Source of the DNA: Hormiphora californensis
Lineage: Eukaryota; Ctenophora; Tentaculata; Cydippida; Pleurobrachiidae
Length of the DNA: 64,000 bases
Reading direction: 5' to 3'
NCBI GenBank assembly: GCA_020137815.1
Contig: CM035362.1
Span: 4,936,008 to 5,000,007 of the forward strand
Position numbers and translations under genes: made by a program. Shown here one piece after another: positions 10,505 to 20,354 of the stretch (the first letter of the stretch is position 1; each line of letters begins with the position of its first letter). The notes under the pieces were generated by a model, which was not told where the DNA came from, made no database searches, and saw only the letters and a program-made list of their open reading frames with translations.

Positions 10505-12000
10505 ACTAGGGGAAAACACTAGAGTAAATTTTTTTTAAATTTAAAATTTTTCCCCCATTTTAAAATTTGGGGCCCTTTTTTTTTTAAAAAAATTTTTTCC
10601 AAAAAAAATTTTTCACCGGTTCCCATGGGGAAAACCCCCCCCCCCCCCCCAACCCTGTTTTTTGGGAAAAAATGAAATTTGAAAAATTTGTTAAAAAATC
10701 AGTGGATTATTTTTCCCCCAGGAAACAGCCTTTTTCCCCTGGGCCCCCCTTTTTTCCCCCCCCCTGATTCATTGGGGGTTTTAAAACCCCCCCCCGATTT
10801 TTTTCAAACGCCTTTTTGGCCCCAAAATTCCCCAGCCCCGAAAAATTAAACCAATTTTGGTTGCCCTCCCTCCCCCCCTTCTCCCCGGGGGAAAAAATTT
10901 TTCACCAATCCCATTACCCCCTTTTTTTTAAAATTTATTTTTTCCTTTTAAAAATTTCCCTTTTCCCCCCTTTTAACCCCCTTTTTATTTTTCCCCAAAC
11001 GGGGGGCCCTTATTTCTTTCCATTCTGGGGGGCCGGGGTTTTTGGGGATTTTGTGTTTGGGGTTTTTAAGGGCTCCCCCTTGCACCCCGGGGGGGGGGGG
11101 GGGAACCCCCAAACTCGAATGCTTAAATTTTCTGCCCGGCATACAATTTTTTTTAAACCGCCAAAAGGGCAAACCAAAGAGTGAAATCGAACATTTCAAA
11201 AGGGTACTATTGAAATGAATCTGTCTGAGTTGCCCATGATAACATAGAGAACAAAATACCGCGTGATCATTTGAAATTTTGGGCCCCCCCTTTAAAATTT
11301 TTTTTTAAAAAAAAAAAAGGGGGCTTTTCCCGGGGGGAAAAAAAATTTTGGGGGGGGGGGGGCCCCCCCCCCCCCTTTTTTTTTAAAAAAAAAAAAAAAG
11401 GGGGGGGGGAAAAACCCCCCCAAAAAAAAAAAAAAGGGGGGGGGGGGGGGGGGAAAAAAAAAAAAAAAAAAAAAACCCCCCCCCCCCCCCCCCGGGGGGG
11501 AAAAAAAAAACCCCCCCCCCCCCCCCCAAAAACCCCCCGCCCCCCTTTTGGGGGGGGCCCCCTTTTTGGGGGGGCCGGGGGGGCCCGGGGGGGGGGGGGG
11601 GCCCCCCCCCCCCCCCAAAAAAAAACGGGGGGGGGGGGGTTTTTTTTTTTCCCCCCCCTTTCCCCGGGGGGGGGGGGGGCCCCCCCCCCCCCCGGGGGGG
11701 GGGGAAAAAAAAAAGGTTTTGCGCCTTCTCCTTTATCTTTTTTGCCCGTTTTTTTTTTGGGGTTTTCCCCCCCCCTTTGTTTTTTCCTTTCTTTTTCCCC
11801 CCCCCCCTATTTTTTTTTTTTTTTTTTTCTTTTCCCCTTTTCCCTCTTACAAGAAAATTTCCCCCCTTTTTAAGAATGGGAGGGGGAAAAAAGGGGGGTT
11901 TGGGGCTTTTCTCCCTAAAAAAGGGGTGGGGGGTGGTTTTGGGGGGAGGCCCAGGGATCAGGGGCTATTTTTTGGGATGGTTGTGGTTGGATGGGGTTGT
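10505..12000. other. Low-quality consensus: stretched homopolymers and a garbled lectin copy
   Basis: Most of this stretch consists of blocks of a single base, above all 11280-11720, unlike any natural sequence around it. Under the noise, parts can still be matched to lectin 1: 'ccttatttctttccattct' near 11008, 'ttttctgcccggca' near 11128, and the lectin 5' flank 'aacatttcaaaagggtacta' at about 11189. It is therefore probably a badly called second reading of the lectin 1 region. The ORFs rich in P, G, F and K are not genes. Confidence 0.85.
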
Positions 12001-12194
12001 TTGTCTTCTCCCACTCACCCAGGTCCTGTACAGGGTACACAATTCAGCCATACCGTCATGACAGTGCCGGTTTGAGAAAAACTGGGGTCAAACAAGGGTC
12101 AGCGTTAAGAGCTGTTTCTTTCTAGTGTAACACCAACAGAGATGGTCTATTACCAAGAAAGGGGAATATGCCGCACAGAGGAAGCAACAACAAA

Positions 12195-12820
12195 AAAAAC
12201 GCTGCCAAAATCGCTAATTGTAATTAGCCAATTAGAGCACGCGCGGCTCAAATTACTTCCTGAAAATTCTTCTAAACAGCACCAAATCGCTGAACCAATC
12301 ACAGAGACTCAGCACGGCCGCCAGATTAGAGTTCTGAAGTTCAGAGAGGGCTGACAAGAAGTAATTTGAGCCGCGCGTGATCTAAGGGTCACCACACACC
12401 AAAGTTAAAATTAAAATTAAAATTTGACGTTTTTGGTCATAACTCTGCCATTTCTTGGCAAAATTGCTTCATTTTGGGCTTGTTGGAAAGAGGGCATCGA
12501 GCCCGTTCTGAACAGCCCAAGAAACTTGAAATCGGCGCAAAGTGCGCGGCGTTAAGGCGCATAATGTGCGCGTTAAAATTTTAAAATTTTAACACACACA
12601 TTTTGCACTGTAACGCCGCGCACTTTGCGCCGATTTCAAGTTTCTTGGGCTGTTCAGAACGGGCTCGATGCCCTCTTTCCAACAAGCCCAAAATGAAGCA
12701 ATTCTGCTAAGAAATGGCGGAGTTATGACCAAAAACGTCAAATTTTAACTTTAATTTTAACTTTGGTGTGTGGTGACCCTAATTGGCCAATTACAATTAG
12801 CGATTTCGGCAGCGGTTCCC
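12195..12820. repeat. Outer foldback interrupted by an inner foldback
   Basis: The left part, 'cgctaattgtaattagcca' with 'gcgcggctcaaattacttc', has its inverse at about 12355-12382 and 12780-12805. The second half of the stem is split by the GGGTCACC element at 12386-12779. Removing that insertion rejoins a continuous stem. There is no coding capacity. Confidence 0.82.
12386..12779. mobile_element. GGGTCACCACACACC foldback MITE (TAA duplication)
   Basis: A 394 bp nearly perfect inverted repeat with ends GGGTCACCACACACC and GGTGTGTGGTGACCC, flanked by TAA on both sides. A 3 bp TWA-type duplication fits PIF/Harbinger-like elements. Another member lies at 19209-19438. It has no ORF. Confidence 0.88.
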
Positions 12821-13232
12821 GATTGAGTTGAAGCATGAGCTTGGGCGCATTCGAAAGCTGAGATTATGTAAAATTCAGAATGTCGATGCTTGATATATTT
12901 CACGGGTGTCGTAACTGGCCTCGGGTTGAACTTTGAAGTCTCCTTGGTGACTTTGAGGGGCTCCTGGGGCCCGGGAGGCGTGTACCTATGTTTTGTGGGA
13001 CTCCAATAGCATGCTTGTTACGATGGAGTGCTCAAAATAAACTCCATGTCGCCAACTATGTTGGTGACATTGACACCTAGTGCGTGCGAGATCGAGGTCG
13101 CGCACGGTGTCTATGTCACCAAACCAACTGTGGATGTTGTCAATGTGAACTCATCGTTTGGTTGCTATAATGAACAAACTGTTTTAAATTACATTTCTAA
13201 TGGTAAACTTTGTGAGCATGTCGGTATTATAT
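12821..13232. other. Spacer with a dispersed terminus, no gene seen
   Basis: The only recognisable content is 'ttggtgacattgacacc' at about 13060 and its near-inverse 'ggtgtctatgtcaccaa' near 13107, with 'ggtcgcgcac' beside it. These are the termini of the foldback family at 16645-17795, here reduced to about 65 bp. The 108-codon + frame is antisense to the lectin gene and adjacent spacer. Confidence 0.5.
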
Positions 13233-13815
13233 TTAGCCCATGGGAGCTTCACAGATCCAGGCGTGTCCTCCGTCGTCTCCATGGCGATGGTACCATGCAC
13301 GTCCTCCCCCCCGATTCATATCGAAGGAAGTTGTTGGAGTATTGTGTTCATTAACGCCGCCATGCTGTTTTGCGAACTGCTTTAATTTTGGTCCTATAAC
13401 ACGCATGTCCTCTCGGGTGCAAGTGTACATTTTGGCGAAGTCTGTTGTATCACGCTGAGCACAGAAAATGCCAAGCCAGTAATAGTCTCCTCGGTGTGTG
13501 ATAACATTCTGTGTCACCCAATCAAATTCCTCCTTATTGTTGGGCATGAAGATGTGAGCATTGCGCCTGTTGCATTCATCCTCAGCTTGTCTATATTGCT
13601 TTTCTCCATGTTGACGTCGACCGTCCCAGTAACAGGCACTCTTGTATTGTTTCCACTCTCTAGGGCAAGCGCTGATGGGATTCCGAATCTTATGCTGGGG
13701 TTTCCAGTTGGCCATGGATCCGTGTGCACCCCTGCAGTTACCAGGTAGGGGACGTTGGTAGTAGCCACCGAAATCTCCTGACATAGCTTTACCATTTTTC
13801 ATAGCTTCAGCTATT

Positions 13816-15486
13816 AGGGATATCATACGACTCTTACTAGTAGAGTCGATAACTACATCGACCTCTCCCAATTGTTCCAGTTTTTGTCACATCTGTTTGG
13901 AGCCTCGACACGACCTCTAAACAGGTGTTACTTTTTCACAAACTGTTTTCATCTTGGTGTAATCAGCAGTTGAAATGTTGCTAATCATAACAAAAACCTG
14001 ACTAAATTTTTTCAACTTGGGGTAAAACCATGGGTGTCAAAAGTTAGCTCTAGGTCCCCTGAGTAACCATCCGGAGACTCCAAGAGATATTTCAAGCCGT
14101 TCTCCTGTAATCATTAATCCCGGTAGAGCACATATTTGAGTATGGACGTACGTGCAATTGCCTACAACCTCAACTTTAATGTATAACGTTAATGTGCGTC
14201 TCTCTCTTTTCTCCCCCTTGACACACCAGTTACACCAGCGTCCCCCTGATATCAGGGGGACGCTCCCTGATATCAGGGCACGGCGCGTTCCTGCATGCCC
14301 GGCCATCATGTGCAGATGGTTCTGTGGGAACCATGTGACACTGCTGCGCGTGACGTAAATTGTATGGAAAGTAGTACTAGCGCGCACCGTCAGCACTCAC
14401 TTGCTTGCCGACCTTGGCAACTGCCGTGCTTGGGAACTGATGCCTGGGAATCTCTAACTGGTGCCTTAGAAAGAGTTATCTCGCGCGGCGCAACCGCACG
14501 TGCGGTTTTTCCAGAGAGAGTGAGAGACATACAATAACATGTAAACAGCCTGCCAGCGCTCACGTACGTCCGCATTGTATTTTTTTCTCCACCGGGATTA
14601 ATGATTACGGGAGAACGGCTTGAAATATCTCTTAGAGTCTCCGGATGGTTACTCAGGGGACCTAGACCTAACTTTTGACACCCATGGTTTTACCCCAAGT
14701 TGAAAAAATTTAGTCAGGTTTTTGTTATGATTAGCAACATTTCAACTGCTGATTACACCAAGATGAAAACAGTTTGTGAAAAAGTAACACCTGTTTAGAG
14801 GTCGTGTCGAGGCTCCAAACAGATGTGACAAAAACTGAAACAATTGGGAGAGGTCGATGTAGTTATCGACTCTACTATACTGAAGTTAGCAGGTGCTGAT
14901 TGATTTCGCAATCGCTTACTGGAGTAAGCGACAGGTGCTGACTGTTTTCCAAAATAACTCTTATTTTCTTGTAAGAGATATCAAGAGTAAGAGAATGGTG
15001 ATTCCATTCTCTTGTGTGGTAAGCGCCGCTACTTAGCGACGTATAAACTCTTAAAACTCTTAACTGACCGGGGATCACAGCATCTGGTCACGTGAAAGGT
15101 CACGTGATGAGTCCTAGTGCACAGGGATAGCCTGTGACTGCGTACATGTGATCGATAACAGCCAATCAGAATGCAGCTAGTGAGTGAGAGAGAGCAAGAT
15201 AGTAACGCGCGGCGCTCTGGCACGTGCGGTTTGGGCGCTGGCAGGCTTTTACATGTTGCAACATGTAAAAGCCTGCCAGCGCCCAAACCGCACGTGCCAA
15301 TGCGCCGCGCGAGATAATCTCTCTCAAGGGGGCACCCTGTCTCTCACTTTCTCTCCCCAATTCTTTTCCCTGTTGCTCACTAAGAATAAGAGTTTTGAGA
15401 AATTACACAGCACTGTCGCTTAAAAGAGTTATGCTGTCTGTTTTCTCGATTGTCGCTAACTGCAGTAAGAGTCGTATGATTTCCCT
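13816..15486. mobile_element. AGGGAWATCATACGACTC element, copy B, with a second element inside
   Basis: Outer ends are AGGGATATCATACGACTC at 13816 and its AGGGAAAT-type partner at 15486. From 14877 to 15486 it is nearly identical, in reverse, to copy A at 2939-3566. An inner foldback (13839-14876) has landed only about 20 bp inside one end. The element sits within lectin 2 coding sequence. It encodes no transposase; the repeated hairpin ORFs are by-products. Confidence 0.88.
13839..14876. mobile_element. Inner foldback (AGTAGAGTCGATAACTAC ends) within copy B
   Basis: Arms of about 280 bp (13839 to about 14115 and about 14590 to 14876) are inverted copies beginning AGTAGAGTCGATAACTACAT. The host word TACT occurs on both sides of the insertion, while copy A has the uninterrupted 'cttactgaagttagc' type of sequence. 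The centre (14116-14590) holds small repeats such as 'ccctgatatcaggg' and a 'ctcgcgcggcgca' segment shared with the outer family. There is no ORF of interest. Confidence 0.85.
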
Positions 15487-15734
15487 CATAGCTTCAACAT
15501 TTTTCTGACCGGCAGTACAATAAGCCTTCTCTGCGGCATGAACCGCCACCACTAGGGCAACACAACTGAGAACAAGAAATCGTAACATTTCAAAAGGGTA
15601 CTACTTGAGAACTGAATCTGTCTGAGTTGCACAGTGATCATATAGAACAAGAATATACCGCGTGATTCATTTGTAAATTTTATGCAGCGTACAATTTCCT
15701 CATCGCATCATTTTCTAAGAAAAATTTTCTAAGA

Positions 15735-15749
15735 AACTTTCTTCTCTCT

Positions 15750-15784
<35 letters not shown>

Positions 15785-15872
15785 CTTCTCTCTCTCTCCT
15801 CTCCTCGTCTCTATCTGCTCTCTCTCTCTCTCTCTTCCTCTCTCTCTCTCTCTCATCTCTCTCTTCAACCCG

Positions 15873-15936
<64 letters not shown>

Positions 15937-15975
15937 CTCTCTCTCTCTCTATTTCTCTCTATCTCTCTCTCTATC

Positions 15976-16008
<33 letters not shown>

Positions 16009-16065
16009 ATATCTTTCCCTCTCTCTCCCTCTCTCTCCTTCTAGTTCTCTCTCTCTATCTCTATA
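15735..16065. repeat. (CT)n microsatellite
   Basis: An almost pure CT tract with a few interruptions, between the lectin 2 promoter side and the lectin 3 3' end. The antisense ORF of R, E and S codons is low complexity and not coding. Confidence 0.95.
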
Positions 16066-16159
16066 TCTCAACATGTGTTGCGGGACCAATGAAAAAATTG
16101 CATTTCTATTGATAAACTTTGTGTGAGTATAAAACAGGATGTCGCGGTCGGTATTCTTT

Positions 16160-16345
16160 TTAGTTCTTCATGGGAGCTTCACAGATAAAGGTGATTCCTC
16201 CGTCGTTTCCATGGCGATTGCCCCATCGCTTTCCTTCCTGCCGTTCCATCGTGAAAGAAACTGCTGGCTTATTGTGCTCGTCAACGGGACCATAATGCCT
16301 TGCGAACTTCTGCAATTTTGGCCCATAGATAAATTTCTTTTTGAA
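16160..16345 (-). pseudogene. C-type-lectin-like protein 3, C-terminal fragment
   Basis: The frame encodes the last third of the same lectin family: YGPKLQKFARHYGPVDEHNK, VSFTMERQEG, RWGNRHGNDGG and FICEAPMKN followed by a stop. Homology to the paralogues ends abruptly at about 16341, where 'gaagtcgactacaaaaactt' begins; that is a terminus of the hAT-like family at 21868-22671. The upstream two thirds of the gene is not found in the adjoining repeats. It is either a truncated pseudogene or the last exon of a gene whose remainder is displaced. Confidence 0.78.
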
Positions 16346-16423
16346 GTCGACTACAAAAACTTCAGCCAGCCCCCCTTTTAGGTATCTTGTCAACCTTTTA
16401 AGATACTTTACACAGCGCTTTTG

Positions 16424-16516
16424 CGTTGGTAACGAAGTTACCCCTCTGTCGAGGGCATTGCGATAGTAAGGCACGTTTTAGCGTGCCCGCAATTTAGGGG
16501 GAACTGCGTTACCAAG
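16424..16516. mobile_element. Short TTGGTAACGAAGTTACCCC MITE
   Basis: Inverted ends 'ttggtaacgaagttacccc' and 'gggggaactgcgttaccaa' bracket about 55 bp containing the hairpin 'ggcacgttttagcgtgcc'. Solo or rearranged termini of the same family occur near 900, 7360 and 22960. Confidence 0.7.
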
Positions 16517-16644
16517 CTTTTGCGAGCGTGTTCTCTCACAAAAACGTGTAAATGAACCTTGCCCAAGAGCCAGGTGAAGATAAAAGTACTTTAGAGAAAG
16601 TAAAGTTTTCAAAACTTAGATTAAAAGTGTCATGGAGCTGATTC

Positions 16645-17795
16645 GAACCTTGGTGACATAGACACCTGGCACGACCCCGCACACAGGTGACGGCTCCGCC
16701 CCAAAAAGGGTCCTTTCTTTCAAGGGATGTTGCACGCGATCCACTGGACCGATTTGCATCCGGTCGCATCCGGTCGCAAAAGACTACAAATTGATCTTAA
16801 TATACTGGAAAATACCCGAGAAGTTTGTCTGTCAACAGGAATTGGGTCAAAATTGACACTGAAGTCAAACCTATAAGGGCGCGATCACACCAGAATCTTC
16901 GAAACAATTGCTTCGAAGAACCAAGTTGAATCACACACAGATCTTTCCTTTAGTTGGTGCAAGTACGATCCTTATATGGAGCGAGCTCGCTCTCTCCAAT
17001 GTTATCCCCTCTTTTGAGCTCTCTCTCCCACTCACTCTCTCTCGCGCGCAATTATCCCTTATATGGAGCGAGCTCGCTCTCTCCAATGTTATCCCCTCTT
17101 TCGAGCTCTCTCTCTCGCACTCACTCTCTCCCGCGCAATTATCCCTTATATGGGGAGAAAAAGCGAGTGGGAGAGAGAGCTCGAAAGAGGGGATAACATT
17201 GGAGAGAGCGAGCTCGCTCCATATAAGGATCGTACTTGCACCAACTAAAGGAAAGATCTGTGTGTGATTCAACTTGGTTCTTCGAAGCAATTGTTTTGAA
17301 GATCCTGGTGTGATCGCGCCCTAATCTGGCTTCCGAGAGTTTCTGCACTACGCCCATGCGGTTTAGAAGATATATAATTGGAAGATATATTGATGCAATT
17401 AGCATCATAATTTGATGCCGGGTATTTTTCAGTACTTACAAGGTCTCAACCTATCTTCTGATACCCTCAGATTCATTCTAAACCGTCTGGGAGTGGTGCA
17501 AAAAGGCTCAGAAGTCAGAATAGGTAGTGCAGAAACTCTCGGAAGCCAGATTATAGGTTTGACTTCAGTGTCAATTTTGACCATTTTCCTGTTGACAGAC
17601 AAACTTCTCGGGTATTTTCCAGTATATTAGGATCATTTGTAGTCTTTTGCGACAAACCGGATGCAAATCGGTCCAGTGGATCGCGTGCAACATCCCTTGA
17701 AAGAAACGACCCTTTTTGAGGCGGAGCAGACACCTGTGTGTGAGCTCAATCTTGGTCGCGCACGGTGTCTATGTCACCAAGTGAAAGCCTGCCAG
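16645..17795. repeat. Outer foldback (TTGGTGACATAGACACC ends) with an inner foldback
   Basis: Left arm 16645-16876 and right arm about 17520-17795 are inverted copies. They share 'ttgcatccggt', 'ctggaaaatacccgagaag' and 'aaattgacactgaagtcaaa'. An inner element (16877-17321) interrupts the left arm, and a stretch around 17330-17520 repeats 'agaaactctcggaagccaga' in both orientations. There is no gene. Confidence 0.83.
16877..17321. mobile_element. Inner GGGCGCGATCACACC foldback (TAA duplication)
   Basis: Ends GGGCGCGATCACACCAG and CTGGTGTGATCGCGCCC are flanked by TAA on both sides. The arms contain 'ttagttggtgcaagtac' and repeats of 'atggagcgagctcgctctct'. The two 119-codon ORFs on opposite strands are the same palindromic sequence. 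The 3 bp duplication and ends are compatible with PIF/Harbinger-type non-autonomous elements. Confidence 0.87.
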
Positions 17796-17889
17796 CGCCC
17801 TTTTTCAGTAGAGCAATTAGGTCGGGGTAGTGGTATCCTGTATGGCGGCGCCATACCCCATTTGATTCTCGCGACAGTGCGCTCAGATG

Positions 17890-18225
17890 GCCCCCATAAA
17901 AAAGTCGCTTGGCAAATTCCCTCGTCGCTCGGCAATTGGTTCGGCAACAACAGGTGGTTTGCCGAGCCAGTCGCTCGGCTAATCAAGGAAGTCGCCGTGT
18001 TTTCACCGCGTTCTTACAGAAAAAGTACATTTTTTCAGCACTTTTTTTCAAAATCTCCTGCTGAAAAATACAAAGTGCTGAAAAAATGTGCTTTTTCTGT
18101 AAGAACGCGGTGAAATCACGGAGACTTCCTTGATTAGCCGAGCGACTGGCTCGGCAAACCACCTGTTGTTGCCGAACCAATTGCCGAGCGACGAGGGAAT
18201 TTGCCAAGCGACTTTTTTATGGGGG
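17890..18225. mobile_element. CCCCCATAAAAAAGTCGC foldback
   Basis: Arms of about 160 bp are inverted around 18058. They share 'aagtcgcttggcaaattcc', 'caacaacaggtggtttgcc', 'accgcgttcttacagaaaa' and 'ttttttcagcac'. There is no coding capacity. The flanks contain 'ggcggcgccatacccc' and 'gcggcgccagacag', which also occur in the minisatellite at 20355-21320. Confidence 0.85.
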
Positions 18226-18274
18226 GGGGGGGGGTCGCGGCGCCAGACAGGGTGTATCTGAGTTGGTGAGCAAG

Positions 18275-18890
18275 GGGAAACTCTAACTGAATGGCATCCC
18301 ATTAATCTATCTATCTATCTACGGAGTGCCTGGGCTTGCCAACGGCAAGCCCCCAAGGGACTATCGCAAAGCGATTTCGCCGGCACTAGGAGAATAGCCC
18401 CCCTCCCCTCCCCCACCATCAGGAACTGACCACAGGACAGGTTCCATTATAGGTGGCTTCGGGTTCGGGAGGCTAGACTCCAGAGATAACCAGTCTCTTG
18501 GTTCTTCTATCCTGAGTCTTGGATCCAGTCTCTTGGTTCTTCTATCCTGAGTCTTGGATCTTTGACTCTTTCACACTGTGACAGGCGGGGATGTGTTCTT
18601 CTAGTCATTATCTTGGTTTTGCATCCCATTAATGGGATCCCATCAACAGTAAAACTCTAACTGATAATGGACCACAGTGATGGTTCTTTCTCTGTATTCT
18701 CTCTGTGTGCGCGCCCGTGCCCGGGCATGCCCTATAGTTCTTTCTCTGTATTCTCTCTGTAGGCAGTACATAGATGTACTGCCTACAGAGAGAATACAGA
18801 GAAAGAACCATCACTGTGGTCCATTATCAGTTAGAGTTTTACTGTTGATGGGATCCCATTAATGGGATGCCATTCAGTTAGAGTTTCCCC
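18275..18890. repeat. Foldback with short (TATC)n and central hairpin
   Basis: The outer words 'ggggaaactctaactgaatg' and 'cattcagttagagtttcccc' are inverse. The inner stem from about 18622 to 18872 is a near-perfect inverted repeat centred near 18777 ('gcagtacatagatgtactgc'). 18300-18320 is a short (TATC)n tract. Confidence 0.8.
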
Positions 18891-19099
18891 CAACATCCAA
18901 TAAATGGTACCATGCAGACAATTTACAGAGCCTTCACCAAGATGGTAGTGTTGCTGTAGCAACAGTGGCAGTTAGGTAGTACCAGCATGGTACTGTATAC
19001 TGTACCACTACCAATTCTACAATTGTATACTGGCCAGTACTAGGAGTAGTGAGTTCTGTCCAGCATGCTTGAAGTTCAATTGTACTGTGCTACAACCAC

Positions 19100-19200
19100 T
19101 CTAAAAATCTTTCCCTTTTTTTTCAGGTCGAGATGCTCTAACCGGTATTCTTTCCCTTTTTTCAGGTCGAGATGCTCTAACCGGTATTCTAGCTGCCGTA
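19100..19200 (+). repeat. Two decoy copies of a splice acceptor and exon start
   Basis: The segment 'tctttcccttttttttcag' followed by GTCGAGATGCTCTAACCGGT occurs at about 19108 and again, shortened, at about 19148. The third and apparently functional copy is at 19459-19494. The MITE at 19209-19438 separates the decoys from the real site. The second decoy extends to 'attctagctgccg' and then ends. Confidence 0.83.
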
Positions 19201-19208
19201 CTGTGCTA

Positions 19209-19438
19209 GGGTCACCACACACCTAAGTTAAAATTAAAATTAAAATTTTGATTTTAAACCCGCACACACCAGCGGCCGTTAAAATGTCTCTCCCCATTCT
19301 AAAAGTAACAATCTCACGCACGATTTTGACGGTCGCGTTGGATGACAAAATTTTAACACGCCATCAAAATCGCGCGCGAGATTGTTACTTTAAGAATGGG
19401 GGAGAGAAATTTTAACGGCCGCTGGTGTGTGGTGACCC
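19209..19438. mobile_element. GGGTCACCACACACC foldback MITE, second copy (CTA duplication)
   Basis: A 230 bp inverted repeat of the same family as 12386-12779, flanked by CTA on both sides. It lies between the decoy and real copies of a splice acceptor. It has no ORF. Confidence 0.86.
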
Positions 19439-19474
19439 CTATAACCACTCTAAAAATCTTTCCCTTTTTTTCAG

Positions 19475-19584
19475 GTCGAGATGCTCTAACCGGTATTCTA
19501 GCTGCTGTCGACGTGATCAGAGAAAACGGTTTTGTCATTGAATCCCGACAAGAGAGAAGGAAAAGAAAACGAAAGTTTTACTGA
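19475..19584 (+). CDS. Terminal coding exon of an unrecognised gene
   Basis: A strong acceptor 'ctttccctttttttcag' precedes a frame, entered after one base of a split codon, that encodes GRDALTGILAAVDVIRENGF, a short linker and a very basic tail (RQERRKRKRKFY), then TGA. An AATAAA occurs near 20191, about 600 bp further. Residue composition and splice signals look like genuine coding sequence, but I do not recognise the protein. No upstream exons could be identified in the foldback-rich 16.4-19.1 kb, so they may lie further away or be lost. Confidence 0.5.
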
Positions 19585-19723
19585 AAATTGAATTGGGCTA
19601 AAAAGTGGAACATCGGAAGCCACGTGAAATTGAAATAACATGACCATGTTGGGACTTGTTGAGTTGGGACTCGGAGAAGAAACTACATACTTGTAGCGAT
19701 CAAAATTGGGCTGTTATATGTTG

Positions 19724-19971
19724 GGCAAATATTCATTTGCCGCAGACGTCGTCCAGACGTCGTCTAGATGGTACCCGTCTAGAAACACCGTCTGATTTCG
19801 TCCAATTCCGTCTAAACGGGTAGAGAGCGTCTCAACGGCACGTTTCAATTCCGTTAGACTCCGTCTATTATAGACGGAGTCAAACTCTCTATAGACGCCG
19901 TCCAGACGGAACTAAAATCCCGTTTAGACGGGTACCGTCCGGACGACGTCTGCGGCAAATGAATATTTGCC
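19724..19971. mobile_element. GGCAAATATTCATTTGCCGC MITE
   Basis: A 248 bp element with perfect inverted ends GGCAAATATTCATTTGCCGC and its inverse. The interior is rich in 'gtctagacgg' and 'ccgtctagac' words. The flanks share 'tatgttg' nearby, but not directly abutting, so the target duplication is unclear. There is no coding capacity. Confidence 0.85.
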
Positions 19972-20354
19972 ATTATGTTGGTACTCATACTGAATATTGC
20001 AACAGTTGCAACAGTTGCATTGCCACTGCTATCCCATTGGGATTCCTAATTACTAAAAAGGGGTAAAAAACTCCTATCGACTTTGTAGGACTATGACAAT
20101 ATATTGACATGACAATGTCAGTGTAGCTAGCCGCTGCACACTGCAGTCAACGCTATGCCCCAGTTTTATTTGTATACTTTCTGAAACTGTTAATAAATTT
20201 AAAGTTTGTTCTTTTATTAAAAGTTTTAACAGGTGAATATTTCTTTATTTCAATTTAAAATGGCGCTACCCTAATAGGGCAGCGCCATTAATAGGCCCCT
20301 ATGTCTATAAAAATCCCTTGCCGCCACGTACTCGTAGGCTGGATGGCCACTGGA

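Larger units (their letters stand above)
13233..15588 (-). pseudogene. C-type-lectin-like protein 2, split by a nested transposon
   Basis: The N-terminal part (15487-15588) encodes a signal peptide beginning MLRFLVLSC, then AYCTAGQKN. The domain part (13233-13815) encodes CPREWKQYKSACYW, NRRNAHIFMP, DWVTQNV, YYWLGIFC and WICEAPMG followed by a stop. Between them lies a 1,671 bp element (13816-15486). Paralogue 1 reads straight through this point with no intron, so this is an insertion into coding sequence. Both flanks contain GAAGCTATG in the same reading frame, though the downstream copy is seven bases from the element end. The element introduces stops, so the gene is probably inactive unless the insertion is spliced out exactly. 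The 5' flank ('tttcaaaagggtacta') is shared with lectin 1. Confidence 0.82.

Noticed and set aside
11271-12075. ORFs of G, P, K and F runs (up to 200 codons)
   Set aside because: They come from stretched homopolymers in low-quality consensus.
16908-17290. Two 119-codon ORFs with identical N-termini on opposite strands
   Set aside because: Palindromic foldback arms; not genes.
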